6,867 nucleotides of DNA from Alphaproteobacteria bacterium (lineage in GTDB: Bacteria > Pseudomonadota > Alphaproteobacteria > Rhodospirillales > Rhodospirillaceae). Of this stretch, positions 6,149 to 6,867 are shown piece after piece (the stretch's first letter is position 1; every line of letters begins with the position of its first letter). Under the pieces are notes generated by a model. It searched no databases. It worked only from the letters and a program-made list of their open reading frames with translations, and was not told the origin of the DNA. The translations under genes and the position numbers were made by a program. The stretch is taken from the NCBI GenBank assembly GCA_003250275.1, contig QKGW01000014.1:1-6867 (forward strand). Reading direction: 5' to 3'.

Positions 6149-6204
6149 GTTATCAGGTCCACTTGGAGTTGATTGCGACCGTCCATTTACCCGGACGCTG
6201 CGCA

Positions 6205-6867
6205 TTATTTATGAAGATACTTAACCTCCCTCTCCCACCACACCTTGGCATCGATCGCGACCTCGCGTTCATTGAACGTGGCCAGCCGCTCTTCGATTGC
6301 AACCGTATCGCCGTCGCGCTTGAGCACGGCGAGAACGTCCTGCACCGCGCGGATCGCGGCGCGCTGCGTCTGAGAGGGGTAGATGCCGATGCGGAAGCCG
6401 ATTTCCTCGAGCCTCCGGCTCGGCAGCGGCGGCGTCTTGCCGCCGGCGAAGATGTTGGCGAGCGCCGGGCCGTCGATCCGCTTCGCCACCGCGATCAACT
6501 CTTCCTCGCTCTGCGGCGCCTCGACGAAGCCGACGTCCGCGCCCGCTTCGAGGTAGGCGTTGACGCGGTCGATGGCGGCGTCGAGCCCTTCCACCGCGCG
6601 CGCGTCGCTGCGCGCGATGATGACGATGTCGGCGTCGCGGCGGGTGTCGACGAGCGCGTGGATCTTGCCGACCATCTCCTCGACCGGAACCACCGCCTTG
6701 CCCTCGTAATGGCCGCACTTCTTCGGCGCAACCTGATCCTCGATGTGGAACCCGGCGACGCCCGCGCGCTCGTATTCGCGCATCGTGCGCACCGCGTTGA
6801 GGGCGTTGCCGTAGCCGGTGTCCATGTCGGCGATCACCGGGATCGTCACCGCGTCGACGACGCGGGC
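6205..6867 (-). CDS. Isocitrate lyase/PEP mutase-superfamily lyase (N-terminus beyond window edge)
   Basis: This is a cytoplasmic Mg-dependent TIM-barrel enzyme that cleaves or forms C-C or P-C bonds next to a carboxylate. The 220 visible codons run to the TAA at 6207-6205; the family is about 285-300 residues, so some 65-80 N-terminal residues lie off the right edge. The frame is open to the edge, so the GTG at 6849 is not a start. Motifs, numbered in the fragment: IPVIADMDTGYGN at 9-21 (D14 and D16 are the metal-site acids), GFHIEDQVAPKKCGH at 39-53 with catalytic Cys51, then VPVEEMVGKI, IIARSDA, FVEAP, and LANIFAGGKTPPLP, the last differing from the more usual NMVEGGKTP form. The KKCGH loop favours a lyase (2-methylisocitrate- or dimethylmalate-lyase-like) over phosphonate-forming PEP mutase or oxaloacetate decarboxylase, but the sub-family cannot be settled. 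It lies 96 bp upstream of tctC on the same strand. Confidence 0.9.
   Translation of the reverse strand, partial: ARVVDAVTIPVIADMDTGYGNALNAVRTMREYERAGVAGFHIEDQVAPKKCGHYEGKAVVPVEEMVGKIHALVDTRRDADIVIIARSDARAVEGLDAAIDRVNAYLEAGADVGFVEAPQSEEELIAVAKRIDGPALANIFAGGKTPPLPSRRLEEIGFRIGIYPSQTQRAAIRAVQDVLAVLKRDGDTVAIEERLATFNEREVAIDAKVWWEREVKYLHK

Noticed and set aside
6109..6186. Extended N-terminus of TctC from ATG 6186
   Set aside because: The extra 26 residues are polar and precede a clean signal peptide; the SD at 6119-6115 serves ATG 6108.
6847..6849. GTG as the start of the lyase
   Set aside because: The frame is open to the window edge and the barrel's N-terminal part would be missing; the true start lies outside.
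1..6867. Mobile elements, CRISPR arrays, tRNA/rRNA genes or prophage genes
   Set aside because: No transposase or integrase motifs, spaced direct repeats or RNA gene signatures seen on either strand.

Overview
The window is G+C-rich chromosomal DNA with strong G/C preference at third codon positions, tightly packed genes and good Shine-Dalgarno (SD) sites. The HutC protein is of the alphaproteobacterial (rhizobial-like) type, and a tripartite tricarboxylate transporter (TTT) with a Bug-type binding protein fits the same picture. I infer an alphaproteobacterium (Rhodospirillales or Hyphomicrobiales). The genus cannot be read from this sequence.

Left part (1-2679): a histidine-utilization (hut) regulatory node. 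hutI (imidazolonepropionase) runs leftward and is cut at its C-terminus by the window edge. hutC (GntR/UTRA repressor) runs rightward from the same 120-bp intergenic region. That region holds a perfect 12-bp palindrome, ATGTATATACAT, the expected kind of HutC operator, 23 nt from the hutI start. Behind hutC, after 22 nt and a near-perfect SD, comes a short-chain dehydrogenase/reductase (SDR) that probably shares the hutC transcript. Its substrate is unknown.

Middle (2680-3011): a 116-bp gap containing a perfect 10-bp-stem hairpin, then a 71-residue four-cysteine protein that starts at TTG. Its stop lies 6 nt from the convergent tctA stop.

Right part (3018-6867, minus strand): a probable operon in the transcription order isocitrate lyase/PEP mutase-family lyase (N-terminus beyond the edge), tctC (periplasmic binding protein), tctB (small membrane subunit), tctA (large membrane subunit). 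The layout suggests uptake of a carboxylate followed by cleavage of a C-C (or P-C) bond in the cytoplasm. GC-rich hairpins sit in both longer intercistronic gaps, consistent with tctC being made in excess over tctBA.

I found no rRNA or tRNA gene, insertion sequence, CRISPR array or clear sign of gene transfer. Most of the window is ordinary metabolism. The least explained parts are the four-cysteine small protein, the hutC-linked SDR, the uncertain substrate of the lyase/TTT operon and the strong hairpin at 2715-2737.
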